From Candidatus Accumulibacter phosphatis (GTDB lineage: Bacteria > Pseudomonadota > Gammaproteobacteria > Burkholderiales > Rhodocyclaceae): a DNA stretch of 64,000 nucleotides. Every line of letters starts with the position of its first letter. Positions within the stretch are counted from its first letter, which is position 1. Positions 7,794 to 16,211 of the stretch are shown here, one piece after another. The notes under the pieces were generated by a model. The model did no database searches, was not told where the DNA came from, and worked only from the letters and a program-made list of their open reading frames with translations. The translations under genes were made by a program, and so were the position numbers. The stretch covers positions 1-64,000 of the forward strand of contig NZ_SPMY01000002.1 of the NCBI RefSeq assembly GCF_012939955.1, in the 5' to 3' direction.

Positions 7794-9709
7794 TGATGCA
7801 TGTTCTATATGAAGAAGACGGCGCCTTCCGGACGGCCACTATTCTGGTCGACAACGACAGCTCCTTGCAGGTCGAGACGGCTTCCGGAAAGCGCAGCAAG
7901 ATCAAGGCTGCCAACGTTCTGCTGCGTTACGGCGAACCGGTACCGACGCTCTTGCTCGAGCAGGCCGAGGCGCTCGCCGCCAGCATAGAACAGGAGTTTC
8001 TCTGGGAGTGCCTGGGCGACGGCGAGTTTTCTTTTTCTGATTTTGCCAACGAGTACTTCGGCCATGTCGCGACGGCGGTCGAGGCGTCGGCCTTGCTGCT
8101 GGCCCTGCATTCGGCGCCCGTCTATTTCCATCGCAAAGGCAAGGGCCGCTTTCGCAAGGCAGCAGCCGATATTCTCCAGGCCGCTCTTGCGGGTCTCGAA
8201 AAGAAGCGCCAGCAAGTACTGAGCATCGAGCGCATGGTCGGCGAACTGAAGGCCTTCACGCTGCCGCCGGAGTTCACGCCGATTCTCAGCCAGTTGCTCT
8301 ACAAGCCCGACCGCAATCGCAGTGAAACCAAGGCGCTCGAAGCGGCGTGCAGCGAAAGCGGCCTTTCGGCGCCGCATCTGCTGCAGAAGTGTGGCGCCAT
8401 CCGCTCTGCTCACGACTATCACCTGCAGCGTTTCCTGTTCGAGTATTTCCCGCAGGGCACGGGCTTTGCGGCCTGCGCCGCACCCCTTTTGCCGAGCAAC
8501 CTGCCGCGCGCCGACGTGCGTGCATTTTCGATCGACGACGCGGCAACCACCGAGATCGACGATGCCTTCTCGCTGCAGGTGCTGCCCGGACTGGGCTGGC
8601 AGGTCGGGATCCACATCGCTGCGCCGACGCTGGGCATGGCGCCGGGATCGCCGCTCGACGCGATTGCGCGCGATCGACTGTCTACGGTCTATTTGCCGGG
8701 CAGCAAGATCACCATGCTCCCGGAAAAGGTGGTCGAGGCCTTTACGCTATGCGCTGGCCGTGACTGTGCGGCCATTTCTCTGTACCTGACGGTGACTCCC
8801 GAGTTCGAAATCACCGCTTGCGAGTCGCGCATCGAGATCGTCCCAGTGGTCGCCAATCTCCGCCATCACGACCTTGAACCCCTGTTCAACGAAGCCAGCA
8901 TTGCCGCCGGCCTTGCCGAGTTCGCTTTTCGCGACGAGCTGATGACTCTCTGGCAGCTGGCCAATGCCTGCGAAGGTCGCCGTGGCAAGCCGTCGGCAAC
9001 GCAGACTTTTCTCGACTACAACTTTCGCATTCAGGGCGACCTCGGCGATGCTGACGCCTGCGCGGTGGAGATAAGCGCTCGCCGACGCGGCAGTCCGCTC
9101 GACAAGCTGGTCTCCGAAATGATGATCGTCACCAACAGCACCTGGGGTGGCCTGCTATCCAGCAAGGGCGTGACCGCGATCTATCGTATCCAGACGCCTG
9201 GCGGCAAGGTGCGCATGAGCACCTCGCCGCAGGCGCACGAAGGTCTCGGCGTCAAGCAGTATGCGTGGTCGACCTCGCCGCTGCGGCGTTATATCGACCT
9301 GCTCAACCAGTGGCAGCTGGTGGCCTATCTGAATGGCGATACACCGCCTTTTGCCGCGCGTTCGGACGATCTTTTCGCCGCGCTGAGCGATTTTGACATG
9401 ACCTACGCTGCCTACGCCGACTTCCAGCGCAGCATGGAACGTTACTGGTGCCTGCGCTGGTTGCGGCAGCACGAAGTCGAAACGATCAAGGCGACAATTA
9501 TCGGTCGCGAGAACCTGGCGCGCTTCGATCAGCTGCCGCTGCTGCAGCGCGTGCCCTCGGCACCCGAGCTCAAGCCCGGTCAGGAAATCATGCTGCACGT
9601 CGAGTCGATCGACTATCTGACGCTCGAACTCGGCTGCCGCTATGTCGAGACGCTGCCTCCGGCGGCTGTCGCAGCTGCCGACGACGAGCTGCAGGAGGCG
9701 ATCGATTGA
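7793..9709 (+). CDS. RNB-domain exoribonuclease (RNase II family)
   Basis: A 638-residue 3'-5' exoribonuclease. The RNB catalytic domain covers about residues 235-560; the acidic cluster SIDDAATTEIDDAFS carries the aspartates that bind catalytic magnesium. The C terminus has only a short S1-like segment, as in the betaproteobacterial members that are shorter than RNase R. Start is GTG at 7793 or ATG at 7796; the former overlaps the esterase stop. The order RNB nuclease, tonB, aroE, mtgA recurs in related betaproteobacteria and is probably one operon. Confidence 0.9.
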   Translation: MMHVLYEEDGAFRTATILVDNDSSLQVETASGKRSKIKAANVLLRYGEPVPTLLLEQAEALAASIEQEFLWECLGDGEFSFSDFANEYFGHVATAVEASALLLALHSAPVYFHRKGKGRFRKAAADILQAALAGLEKKRQQVLSIERMVGELKAFTLPPEFTPILSQLLYKPDRNRSETKALEAACSESGLSAPHLLQKCGAIRSAHDYHLQRFLFEYFPQGTGFAACAAPLLPSNLPRADVRAFSIDDAATTEIDDAFSLQVLPGLGWQVGIHIAAPTLGMAPGSPLDAIARDRLSTVYLPGSKITMLPEKVVEAFTLCAGRDCAAISLYLTVTPEFEITACESRIEIVPVVANLRHHDLEPLFNEASIAAGLAEFAFRDELMTLWQLANACEGRRGKPSATQTFLDYNFRIQGDLGDADACAVEISARRRGSPLDKLVSEMMIVTNSTWGGLLSSKGVTAIYRIQTPGGKVRMSTSPQAHEGLGVKQYAWSTSPLRRYIDLLNQWQLVAYLNGDTPPFAARSDDLFAALSDFDMTYAAYADFQRSMERYWCLRWLRQHEVETIKATIIGRENLARFDQLPLLQRVPSAPELKPGQEIMLHVESIDYLTLELGCRYVETLPPAAVAAADDELQEAID

Positions 9710-9710
9710 G

Positions 9711-10598
9711 GTGAACGCTGCCCTCCGCGATCGCTATCAATCGCCGCTGGCGGCAAGCAGACTGTGGCTGGCCGTGGCGGTTTCCCTGCTCCTGCATGGT
9801 GGGCTGCTGGCGGTGCATTTCAGCTTTCCAGACGCTTCGCGCGCTTTTCAGGAGCGGGCACTCGATATCATCCTGGTCAATAGCCGTTCGCCGCGAAAAC
9901 CTGCCGATGCGCAGGTGTTGGCGCAAGCCAATCTCGACGGGGGCGGCAACACCGAGCAGGAGCACCGCGCGGCGACGCCCTTGCCGCCGGCACCGCGCCA
10001 TCAGGACGGCGACGACCTCGAACAGTCGCAACGACGCATCCAGGAACTCGAAGCGCACCAGCAGCGGCTGGCCGCAAAAGCGCGTAGCCGTGCGCTGGTC
10101 GCGCCAAAGCCGGACAAGGAAGAGCAGCTGGCACCGACGCCGCCGCCCAGCGTCAGCGGCCGCGATCTGGCGCACAGCGCGCTGGCCATGGCGCGCCTCG
10201 AGGGCGCGATCGACAAGGAACTCAACGAGTACAATCAGCGCCCGCGCAAGAAGTTCATCGGCACCCGCGCCAGCGAATACCGTTTCGCACAATATATCGA
10301 GGCCTGGCGGAGCAAGGTCGAGCGCGTCGGCACCCTCAACTACCCCGAGGAGGCCAGGGGTAAGCTCTACGGCAAACTGGTGATGACCGTCAGCATCAAG
10401 AGTGACGGTAGCCTCCTGCGTATTGAGATCAATCGCTCGTCAGGCCACCAGATCCTCGACGACGCCGCCCGTCGCATCGTCACCATGGCTGCCCCGTACG
10501 GCGATTTCCCACCAGCTATCCGGGAGGATACCGACATTCTGGTATTCACCCGCAGCCTGCGTTTCACGCAGAGCGACAGTCTCGAAAGCAAGAAATAA
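9711..10598 (+). CDS. TonB-family energy transducer
   Basis: A 295-residue protein with one N-terminal membrane anchor (LWLAVAVSLLLHGGLLAVHF, about residues 15-34), a proline and charge-rich periplasmic linker with a coiled-coil-like QRRIQELEAHQQRL stretch, and a C-terminal TonB domain (about 195-285; KLYGKLVMTVSIKSDGSL). It should span the periplasm and pass proton-motive energy to outer-membrane receptors or a related complex. No exbBD is adjacent. The start is taken as GTG at 9711 behind AGGAGG (9693-9698); a longer frame overlaps the nuclease. Confidence 0.85.
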   Translation: MNAALRDRYQSPLAASRLWLAVAVSLLLHGGLLAVHFSFPDASRAFQERALDIILVNSRSPRKPADAQVLAQANLDGGGNTEQEHRAATPLPPAPRHQDGDDLEQSQRRIQELEAHQQRLAAKARSRALVAPKPDKEEQLAPTPPPSVSGRDLAHSALAMARLEGAIDKELNEYNQRPRKKFIGTRASEYRFAQYIEAWRSKVERVGTLNYPEEARGKLYGKLVMTVSIKSDGSLLRIEINRSSGHQILDDAARRIVTMAAPYGDFPPAIREDTDILVFTRSLRFTQSDSLESKK

Positions 10599-10605
10599 GG
10601 CCAGG

Positions 10606-11457
10606 ATGAGCGATCTATATTGCGTTTTCGGCAATCCCATCAGCCACAGCAAGTCGCCGGTGATCCACACGGCCTTTGCCAGGCAGTGCCGCCAGGACCT
10701 CCGCTACGAGGCACTGCTGGCGCCGATCGACGGTTTTGCCGCCAGTGTGCGTACTTTTATCGCCGCCGGTGGTCGTGGCGCCAATGTCACCGTGCCGTTC
10801 AAGGAAGAGGCTTTTCGTCTGGCGACTCGCCTGAGCGTGCGCGCCGAACTTGCGGCGGCGGTCAACAGCTTGCGTTTCGACGGCGCCGAGATTGTCGGCG
10901 ACAACACCGACGGCGCCGGCCTGCTGCGCGACCTCCTCGTCAATCTGGCGTGCCCGATCGCCGGCCGGCGTGTCCTGCTGCTTGGCGCCGGCGGCGCAGC
11001 GCGCGGCGTTGTCGCGCCCTTGCTCGAGCAGCGGCCGGCGACGCTGGTGATTGCCAATCGCAACGTTTCCCGAGCACAGGAGCTGGTGCAGTGCTTCGCC
11101 GCTAGCGCTAGTGCTTCCCTCCTGTGCCCTGGTGGCTATCCGGAACTCGCTGGGCAGTCCTTCGACCTGGTGATCAACGCCACCTCGGCCAGTCTCGCCG
11201 GTGCGCTACCACCGCTGCCCGCGGCGGCCGGCATTTTCGCACCCGCCAGCCTGGCTTACGACATGATGTACGGGAAGGGCGACACGCCATTCCTCGCCTT
11301 TGCCAGAGCGCAGGGCGTGGAGCGCCTGGCCGACGGTCTGGGCATGCTCGTCGAGCAGGCGGCCGAAGCCTTCCATTTCTGGCGCGGCCTCCGCCCCGAC
11401 AGCACGCCGGTGATTGCCGCGCTACGTGCCAGGAGCGAGGCCGGGCCGGCCGGATGA
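10606..11457 (+). CDS. aroE: Shikimate dehydrogenase AroE
   Basis: A 283-residue NADPH-dependent enzyme that reduces 3-dehydroshikimate to shikimate in aromatic amino acid synthesis. The N-terminal substrate domain has HSKSP (shikimate contact) and NVTVPFKEEA with the catalytic lysine; GDNTDGAG carries the paired aspartate. The nucleotide-binding turn is LGAGGAARG, followed by NRN typical of NADP preference. ATG at 10606 begins seven bases after tonB. Its stop overlaps the mtgA start (ATGA). Confidence 0.96.
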   Translation: MSDLYCVFGNPISHSKSPVIHTAFARQCRQDLRYEALLAPIDGFAASVRTFIAAGGRGANVTVPFKEEAFRLATRLSVRAELAAAVNSLRFDGAEIVGDNTDGAGLLRDLLVNLACPIAGRRVLLLGAGGAARGVVAPLLEQRPATLVIANRNVSRAQELVQCFAASASASLLCPGGYPELAGQSFDLVINATSASLAGALPPLPAAAGIFAPASLAYDMMYGKGDTPFLAFARAQGVERLADGLGMLVEQAAEAFHFWRGLRPDSTPVIAALRARSEAGPAG

Positions 11458-12149
11458 TTCGCCTCGGCGTCTGGCTGAAGCGGCTGCTGTTGGCGGTCAT
11501 CGGCCTGCTGCTGGTCTTTCAGTTCTGGCTTTTCGGCTGGGTGCTGTGGTGGAACTGGGTCAATCCCGAGAGCACGCGGTTCATGGAGATTCGCCTCGCC
11601 GAATTGCGCGTCGCGGATGCGCAGGCGCAGTTGCAGCAACGCTGGATCGCGTATGGGCAGATCTCGGCCAATTTGAAGCGCGCCATCGTCGCCGCCGAGG
11701 ATGGTAAATTCCTCGATCACGAAGGTTTCGACTGGCAAGGCATCCAGAACGCGATCGAGACGAACCAGAAGAAAGGCCGCGTTGTCGCCGGTGGCTCGAC
11801 GATTTCTCAGCAGTTGGCGAAGAATCTTTTCCTGAGCCCGGCCAAGACCCCCTTGCGGAAAGCCGAAGAGGCAATCATCACCCTGATGCTGGAAGCCGTC
11901 TGGAGCAAGCAGCGGATCCTGGAGGTGTACCTCAACGTCATCGAGTGGGGCAGCGGCGTTTTCGGCGCCGAAGCGGCCGCCCGCCACTATTTCGGCATTT
12001 CGGCGAGTCAGTTGTCGGCCGAGCAGGCGGCCCGCCTGGCGGCCATGGTTCCGCGGCCGCGTTTCTACGACCGCAACCGCAACGCTCCGGCGCTGCTTGC
12101 GAAGAGCGAGATCATCCTGGCGCGAATGCGTTCGGCGGCTGTTCCGTGA
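11454..12149 (+). CDS. mtgA: Monofunctional peptidoglycan glycosyltransferase MtgA
   Basis: A 231-residue GT51 enzyme that polymerises lipid II into glycan strands at the outer face of the inner membrane. An N-terminal transmembrane helix (about residues 9-35) precedes the catalytic domain, which shows the classic motifs AAEDGKFLDHEGFDW (catalytic glutamate) and GGSTISQQLAKNLFL. There is no transpeptidase domain, as expected for MtgA. It starts by ATGA overlap with aroE, so the two are translationally coupled. Confidence 0.96.
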   Translation: MIRLGVWLKRLLLAVIGLLLVFQFWLFGWVLWWNWVNPESTRFMEIRLAELRVADAQAQLQQRWIAYGQISANLKRAIVAAEDGKFLDHEGFDWQGIQNAIETNQKKGRVVAGGSTISQQLAKNLFLSPAKTPLRKAEEAIITLMLEAVWSKQRILEVYLNVIEWGSGVFGAEAAARHYFGISASQLSAEQAARLAAMVPRPRFYDRNRNAPALLAKSEIILARMRSAAVP

Positions 12150-12286
12150 GTCGGGCAGGCGACTTTCGCTTTAAGCAGCCGGGGTTTTTGCAAGTGGCGA
12201 CCATTCGCCAATCCTGGGATACTATCGAGCTTCGGTCCCCGTCGCGCGAGCCCTTTTTCGGCAACCAATGAAGGAGTGATTACCTC

Positions 12287-12820
12287 ATGAAGTTTCGCAC
12301 CCTGTTTCTGCTGCTCATCCTCGGCGCTACCGCTGGCTTTTCGGCGCTCAATTGGGGCGCGTTCATTGCCCCGACCACGCTTTCGCTGGGCGTGACTGAA
12401 GTGCAGGCGCCGATCGGGGCGATCATGTTGGGCGTGGTGGGCCTGCTGACGGCCTACTTTTTGCTCTTCGTGATTTACGTGCAGGCCTCGGCGCTCTTCG
12501 ATTCTCGTCGCCATGCGCAGGAATTGAAAGCCAACCAGGAGCTGGCGGACCGGGCCGAGGCCTCGCGCTTTACCGATCTGCGCGGCTTCATTACCACCGA
12601 ACTGCAGGCGATGGGCAGGCATGGCGCGGGCAACGCGGCGTCGGGTGGCGCTGACCCGGCGCTTCTCGCCCGGCTCGATCGCATCGAGACCGAGCTGTTA
12701 ACGGCCATCGAGCAGTCGGGGAGCAATGTTGTGACTTCTCTTAATGGGATCGAGGATCGCCTCTCCCGGTCAACAAACGGCGGCGGCCTGCCAGTGCTTG
12801 CGGCGAAAAGCAGCTTCTAG
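12287..12820 (+). CDS. LapA/DUF1049-like two-helix membrane protein
   Basis: A 177-residue protein with two N-terminal membrane helices (about residues 4-24 and 45-68; FLLLILGATAGFSALNWG and IMLGVVGLLTAYFLLFVIYV), the hairpin layout of LapA/DUF1049 proteins. A cytosolic tail with predicted helices follows. E. coli LapA works in lipopolysaccharide assembly with LapB; no lapB is adjacent here, so that role is only a family analogy. A GAAGGAG site precedes the ATG. A strong terminator lies just downstream. Confidence 0.65.
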   Translation: MKFRTLFLLLILGATAGFSALNWGAFIAPTTLSLGVTEVQAPIGAIMLGVVGLLTAYFLLFVIYVQASALFDSRRHAQELKANQELADRAEASRFTDLRGFITTELQAMGRHGAGNAASGGADPALLARLDRIETELLTAIEQSGSNVVTSLNGIEDRLSRSTNGGGLPVLAAKSSF

Positions 12821-12836
12821 TGCATTGGCACGGGCA

Positions 12837-12866
12837 GAAAAAAGCCCGCTGAGTGCGGGCTTTTTC
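12837..12866. terminator. Bidirectional Rho-independent terminator
   Basis: An A-run, the stem GCCCGC/GCGGGC around a short loop (12844-12860), then a T-run. With A on the left and T on the right it can stop both the LapA-like gene on plus and the helicase gene on minus. Confidence 0.9.
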
Positions 12867-12892
12867 GTTCTCGATAGCGGCTTGATCAGTGA

Positions 12893-14296
12893 TCAGCGAT
12901 CGCCGTAAGCGCGGCGGTTGGCGTTCGCGCCGCCACCGCCACCATGACCACTCTTGGGCCCTTCGTGGTGAGGTGTGCGCGGCAGGCCTTCGCGGCGGGG
13001 AGCAAAAGGTTTGCCCTGGCGGTTGTCGCCACCCTTCCAGCCCGGCTTGCCGGTCGGTCGCGGTTTTGCCGGCGACGGCCGACGCGTCGGCTCGTGACCC
13101 TCGACGACAGCGACTGGAATCAACTGCTTGGTGAAGCGCTCGATCTTGCGGACGTTGAAGTGTTCGGCATGATGAACCAGCGAGATGGCCAGGCCATTGC
13201 GGCCGGCACGACCGGTACGACCGATGCGGTGCACGTAGTCTTCGGCGAACTTCGGCAGGTCGTAGTTGAAGACGTGCGTGATCGTCGGGACGTCGATACC
13301 GCGTGCGGCAACGTCGGTGGCAACCAGGATGCGTACCTGGCCACGACGCATGGCGGTCAGTGTGCGGTTGCGCGCGCCCTGATGCATGTCACCGTGTAGC
13401 GCGGCGGCGTTGAGGCCAGCGACGTTGAGACGATCGCTGACCGTATCGGCGTCGCGCTTGGTGGCGGTGAACACGACTGCCTGGTCGATCGAGGCATCGC
13501 GCAGGAGGTGGTCGAGCAGGCGGTTCTTGTGCGACAGGTCGTCGACGAAGTGCATGCGCTGCTCAATGTTGTCATGCCGGGCGGTGGTCGCATCGACGCG
13601 AATTTGCAGCGCGTTGCGGGTCATCCGTTTGGCCATCTCGCCGACGGTTCCGTCGAGCGTTGCCGAGAAGAGCATCGTCTGGCGCTCGGTCGGGGTGGCC
13701 GAAACGATCTTTTCGATGTCTTCGATGAAACCCATGTCCAGCATGCGGTCGGCTTCGTCAAGGACGAGTACCTGCAGCTGGGAAAAGTCGATCTTGCCCG
13801 AGTTCATATGGTCGATAAGACGACCCGGCGTAGCGACCAGGATCGCCGGGTTGCGGCCAAGAAGTTCCATCTGTTTCGGATAAGGCATGCCGCCGAGGAT
13901 GGCAACAGCGTGCACGTGGTGCACCTGGCGGCCGTACTTCTCGGTGGCGGCAGTGACCTGCAGGGCGAGTTCGCGAGTCGGCGTCAGGACCAGCATTTTC
14001 GGCTGTGCTGGCTGGAAGCGCTGGCGATCGTTGCCGCGCGAGCGGGCCGGGCGACGTTCCTGAGAGGCGGGCGGGCGCGCTGCTTCGGGGGCGCGTTCGA
14101 GCGACGCGAAGCGATGCAGTGCCGGCAGCATGAAGGCGGCGGTTTTGCCTGAGCCGGTTTGCGAGGAAACCATCAGGTCGCGGCCTTCGAGGGCCGCCGG
14201 AATGGCTTGTTTCTGGACCGGCGTTGGTTCGCTGTAACCGGAATCGGTGAGTGCTTTGAGGATGGCCGGGTGGAGGCCGATATCTGCAAAAGTCAT
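12893..14296 (-). CDS. rhlE: DEAD-box RNA helicase, RhlE type
   Basis: A 467-residue ATP-dependent RNA helicase. All core motifs are visible: the Q motif and TPVQKQAIP, SSQTGSGKT (Walker A), TPTRELA, VLDEADRM (DEAD), LFSATL (SAT) and HRIGRTGRAGR. A basic, glycine-rich C-terminal tail (about residues 390-467) should bind RNA, as in RhlE proteins acting in ribosome assembly and RNA turnover. Two inverted repeats lie in its upstream region, as in some cold-induced helicase genes. It shares the terminator at 12837-12866. Confidence 0.92.
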   Translation of the reverse strand: MTFADIGLHPAILKALTDSGYSEPTPVQKQAIPAALEGRDLMVSSQTGSGKTAAFMLPALHRFASLERAPEAARPPASQERRPARSRGNDRQRFQPAQPKMLVLTPTRELALQVTAATEKYGRQVHHVHAVAILGGMPYPKQMELLGRNPAILVATPGRLIDHMNSGKIDFSQLQVLVLDEADRMLDMGFIEDIEKIVSATPTERQTMLFSATLDGTVGEMAKRMTRNALQIRVDATTARHDNIEQRMHFVDDLSHKNRLLDHLLRDASIDQAVVFTATKRDADTVSDRLNVAGLNAAALHGDMHQGARNRTLTAMRRGQVRILVATDVAARGIDVPTITHVFNYDLPKFAEDYVHRIGRTGRAGRNGLAISLVHHAEHFNVRKIERFTKQLIPVAVVEGHEPTRRPSPAKPRPTGKPGWKGGDNRQGKPFAPRREGLPRTPHHEGPKSGHGGGGGANANRRAYGDR

Positions 14297-14343
14297 GGTT
14301 CTCTTTTCTATGGATGCGCCGCACGCTACCTCTACGGCATAGT

Positions 14344-14369
14344 GCGTTGCGAAAAAACAAATGCAACGC
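14344..14369 (-). promoter_or_regulatory. Stem-loop in helicase leader
   Basis: GCGTTGC (14344-14350) and GCAACGC (14363-14369) form a 7-bp stem about 50 bases upstream of the helicase start. It may fold in the 5' leader RNA. Confidence 0.35.
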
Positions 14370-14443
14370 CAACCAACGAAAAGCTGAGAGAGACTTTGAT
14401 CAAGTCGATCGCTTCGATCGATTCGCGGAAGTCAGCAGCTATC

Positions 14444-14462
14444 GGCACAAAAGCTTTGTGCC
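14444..14462. promoter_or_regulatory. Perfect inverted repeat upstream of helicase
   Basis: GGCACAAA (14444-14451), a 3-base spacer, then TTTGTGCC (14455-14462). The symmetry would suit a protein-binding operator or a small hairpin. No regulator can be named. Confidence 0.4.
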
Positions 14463-14582
14463 AGTGCGGCGCTGAATGAATCGACACCAGAAGGCAGGGG
14501 GGCTTGAGAGTTACGGCCAGGTTCGCGATGCTCGTCGCAGCGAGCAGCCCTTGGCCGCTCAGTGCAGCCGTGCATTATAGCA

Positions 14583-15173
14583 TCAGCGTGCTGCGTGTGT
14601 TTCCTTTTTGTTGGTTTCGCGCAGTTGCAGCATTCGCGGCGAGAAGACCTCGGTGACCAGTACCGATTGCGCGCCAAAGCGAAAGTGAGAGCGACGTGCC
14701 CACAGGCAGCCTGCCTCCACTTCTTCAAGTTGCAGAGCGCCGAGCGCCGAGGCAAACAGTGTATGGCGCTCATCGAGCCGCTTGTAGTTGATCTTTCCAC
14801 GCCTGAAGCCGGGGTGCGAGAAGAGCAGCGCGCCAAGTGAGCGGTTGCCCAGGCGTGCCAGCCAGAGTTGCAGTGGGCCGCGTGGCCGATACGGCAAGAC
14901 GGTGTGCGCGAAGACGACGCGTTGTTCGTCACAGTGCAAAGCGACTTCACGAACCCACGCCCGTACGCCTGGTTCGATTCCGAGCAGGCGTGCTTCATCG
15001 GCAGTCGGCAGGCCGAAGCCCTGGCGCAGCACGCGCACCGCAAAGCGTCCTCTGGCCTGGATGCGTGCAGTCAGCGAGCCGCGGTCACGCAACCAGGGGA
15101 TGAAAGCGACGTTGTCGGGCGTGCGCAGCAATCGGCTGCGCCAAGGCCCTTGGGGTGCCTTGCTGTTGAACAC
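14583..15173 (-). CDS. ubiC: Chorismate-pyruvate lyase UbiC
   Basis: A 196-residue cytosolic enzyme that releases pyruvate from chorismate to give 4-hydroxybenzoate, the first committed step of ubiquinone synthesis. Family-conserved segments are WLRDRGSLTARI near the N terminus, REVAL, VFAHTVLPYRPRGPL in the middle, and LWARRSHFRF with TEVFSP near the end. It is transcribed towards the helicase gene. A hairpin repeat begins about 15 bases upstream of its start. No ubiA is adjacent. Confidence 0.88.
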   Translation of the reverse strand: MFNSKAPQGPWRSRLLRTPDNVAFIPWLRDRGSLTARIQARGRFAVRVLRQGFGLPTADEARLLGIEPGVRAWVREVALHCDEQRVVFAHTVLPYRPRGPLQLWLARLGNRSLGALLFSHPGFRRGKINYKRLDERHTLFASALGALQLEEVEAGCLWARRSHFRFGAQSVLVTEVFSPRMLQLRETNKKETHAAR

Positions 15174-15189
15174 GTGGCCAGCTTTGCTT

Positions 15190-15313
15190 AATGTGAAAGT
15201 CGCGCAAGCGACTCACGAAACTCGCATCTCCCCTTGCGGGAGAGGGGCCAGGAACAGCGGGGGGCGGTCATGGCTTTCATGATCTGGGGTATCTCGACAT
15301 GGCATGACCGTTA
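15190..15313 (+). repeat. Hairpin repeat family, copy 3
   Basis: Runs from ATGTGAAAGTCGCG to CATGACCGTTA and aligns with copy 1 over its whole length with scattered differences. Its last three bases (TTA, 15311-15313) are the stop codon TAA of the DUF192 gene read on the minus strand. Confidence 0.85.
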
Positions 15314-15754
15314 CTGGGGACGCGGCGATTTGTCGATGCCGGCAATGCGCGTTCCCGGTTTGATTCCCTTGCTGGCGAACCAGTCGAGGTTCATTTCCAG
15401 TGCGTAGCGGGCCTCACCAGCGGCGCAGTGGTTGTCCTCGGTTTGCGGCTGCATTTTCTCGATGTTGAGAATGCGCCCCTCCTGGTCGAGAAACGCGACC
15501 GACAGCGGCAGGTAGGTGTTGCGCATCCACATGCAATGGCGGGTCGCCTGCGCAAAGACGAACAGCATCCCGTGGTTGGCCGGCAGGCTGCGGCGATTCA
15601 TCAGACCCTGCGCGCGACTGGCGTCATCCGCAGCGACTTCCGCTTCGATACGATAAAAGCCGGCGCTGAGCTCGATGCTCGCAAGCTGCGCAGAAACGGA
15701 CAGCGAAGCCAGCAAGGGCGCCAGCGCGATCAGAAAACAAGGAAATCTGTACAT
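15311..15754 (-). CDS. DUF192 domain protein, exported
   Basis: A 147-residue protein with a signal peptide (FPCFLIALAPLLASLSVSA) and a DUF192 domain. The domain shows the family's RAQGLMNRRSLP, GMLFVF, MWMRNTYLPLSVAFLD and YALEMN segments. Function is unknown; members are small secreted beta-barrel-like proteins. ATG at 15754 with a GGAG site is preferred to one 12 codons upstream. The stop codon is supplied by the edge of hairpin repeat copy 3, so the C terminus (IDKSPRPQ) may have been set by repeat insertion. Confidence 0.88.
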   Translation of the reverse strand: MYRFPCFLIALAPLLASLSVSAQLASIELSAGFYRIEAEVAADDASRAQGLMNRRSLPANHGMLFVFAQATRHCMWMRNTYLPLSVAFLDQEGRILNIEKMQPQTEDNHCAAGEARYALEMNLDWFASKGIKPGTRIAGIDKSPRPQ

Positions 15755-15897
15755 CAAGAACTCCGGGAGGGAGGATGGATTGAACGGCAAGGACCGTCAC
15801 CCTCGCTGTTGCCCCACGCGCAGAAAAGTACCGCCAAGCGGATCCAGGCTAGGCGTCGAGAACGTCCTTCTGGCGTCGGCGCTATTGGGCTTTGCGA

Positions 15898-16203
15898 CTA
15901 CTTCCGTGACTTGCTCTTCGCTTTCGAATCTGTCTTCGTGTTCGTCCTGCTCTTCGCCTTGGCCGTCGTCTTCGTCCGCGGTGTCGCTTTGCCAGCCGGG
16001 CTCGATTTTTCCACCTTGGCTTGCGCTGCTGGCGAACTCTTCGCGCCTTTCGGCGGCGGTTTCGGGTGCACCGTCGGTGCGCCAATGGTGACTTCGGCAG
16101 CACCGTTCTCGGCAGCTTTCGGTACCGCCAGAGTCGCCGTGCAAGCGAGCAGCAGGGCACCAGCCAGCAGCTTGCGCAAGGAGTGGTTGATGGTCACGGT
16201 CAT
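15898..16203 (-). CDS. Small exported Lys/Ala/Pro/Thr-rich protein
   Basis: A 101-residue product not assigned to any family. It has a clear signal peptide (RKLLAGALLLACTATLA) and then a low-complexity region dominated by K, A, P, S and T. The last 35 residues alternate K with S/T/A, resembling histone-H1-like tails, but with an export signal. It starts eight bases after the nirN stop, so it probably belongs to the nirJ-nirN transcript. A polyanion or surface-binding role is only a guess from the charge. Confidence 0.6.
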   Translation of the reverse strand: MTVTINHSLRKLLAGALLLACTATLAVPKAAENGAAEVTIGAPTVHPKPPPKGAKSSPAAQAKVEKSSPAGKATPRTKTTAKAKSRTNTKTDSKAKSKSRK

Positions 16204-16211
16204 TGCCTGGC

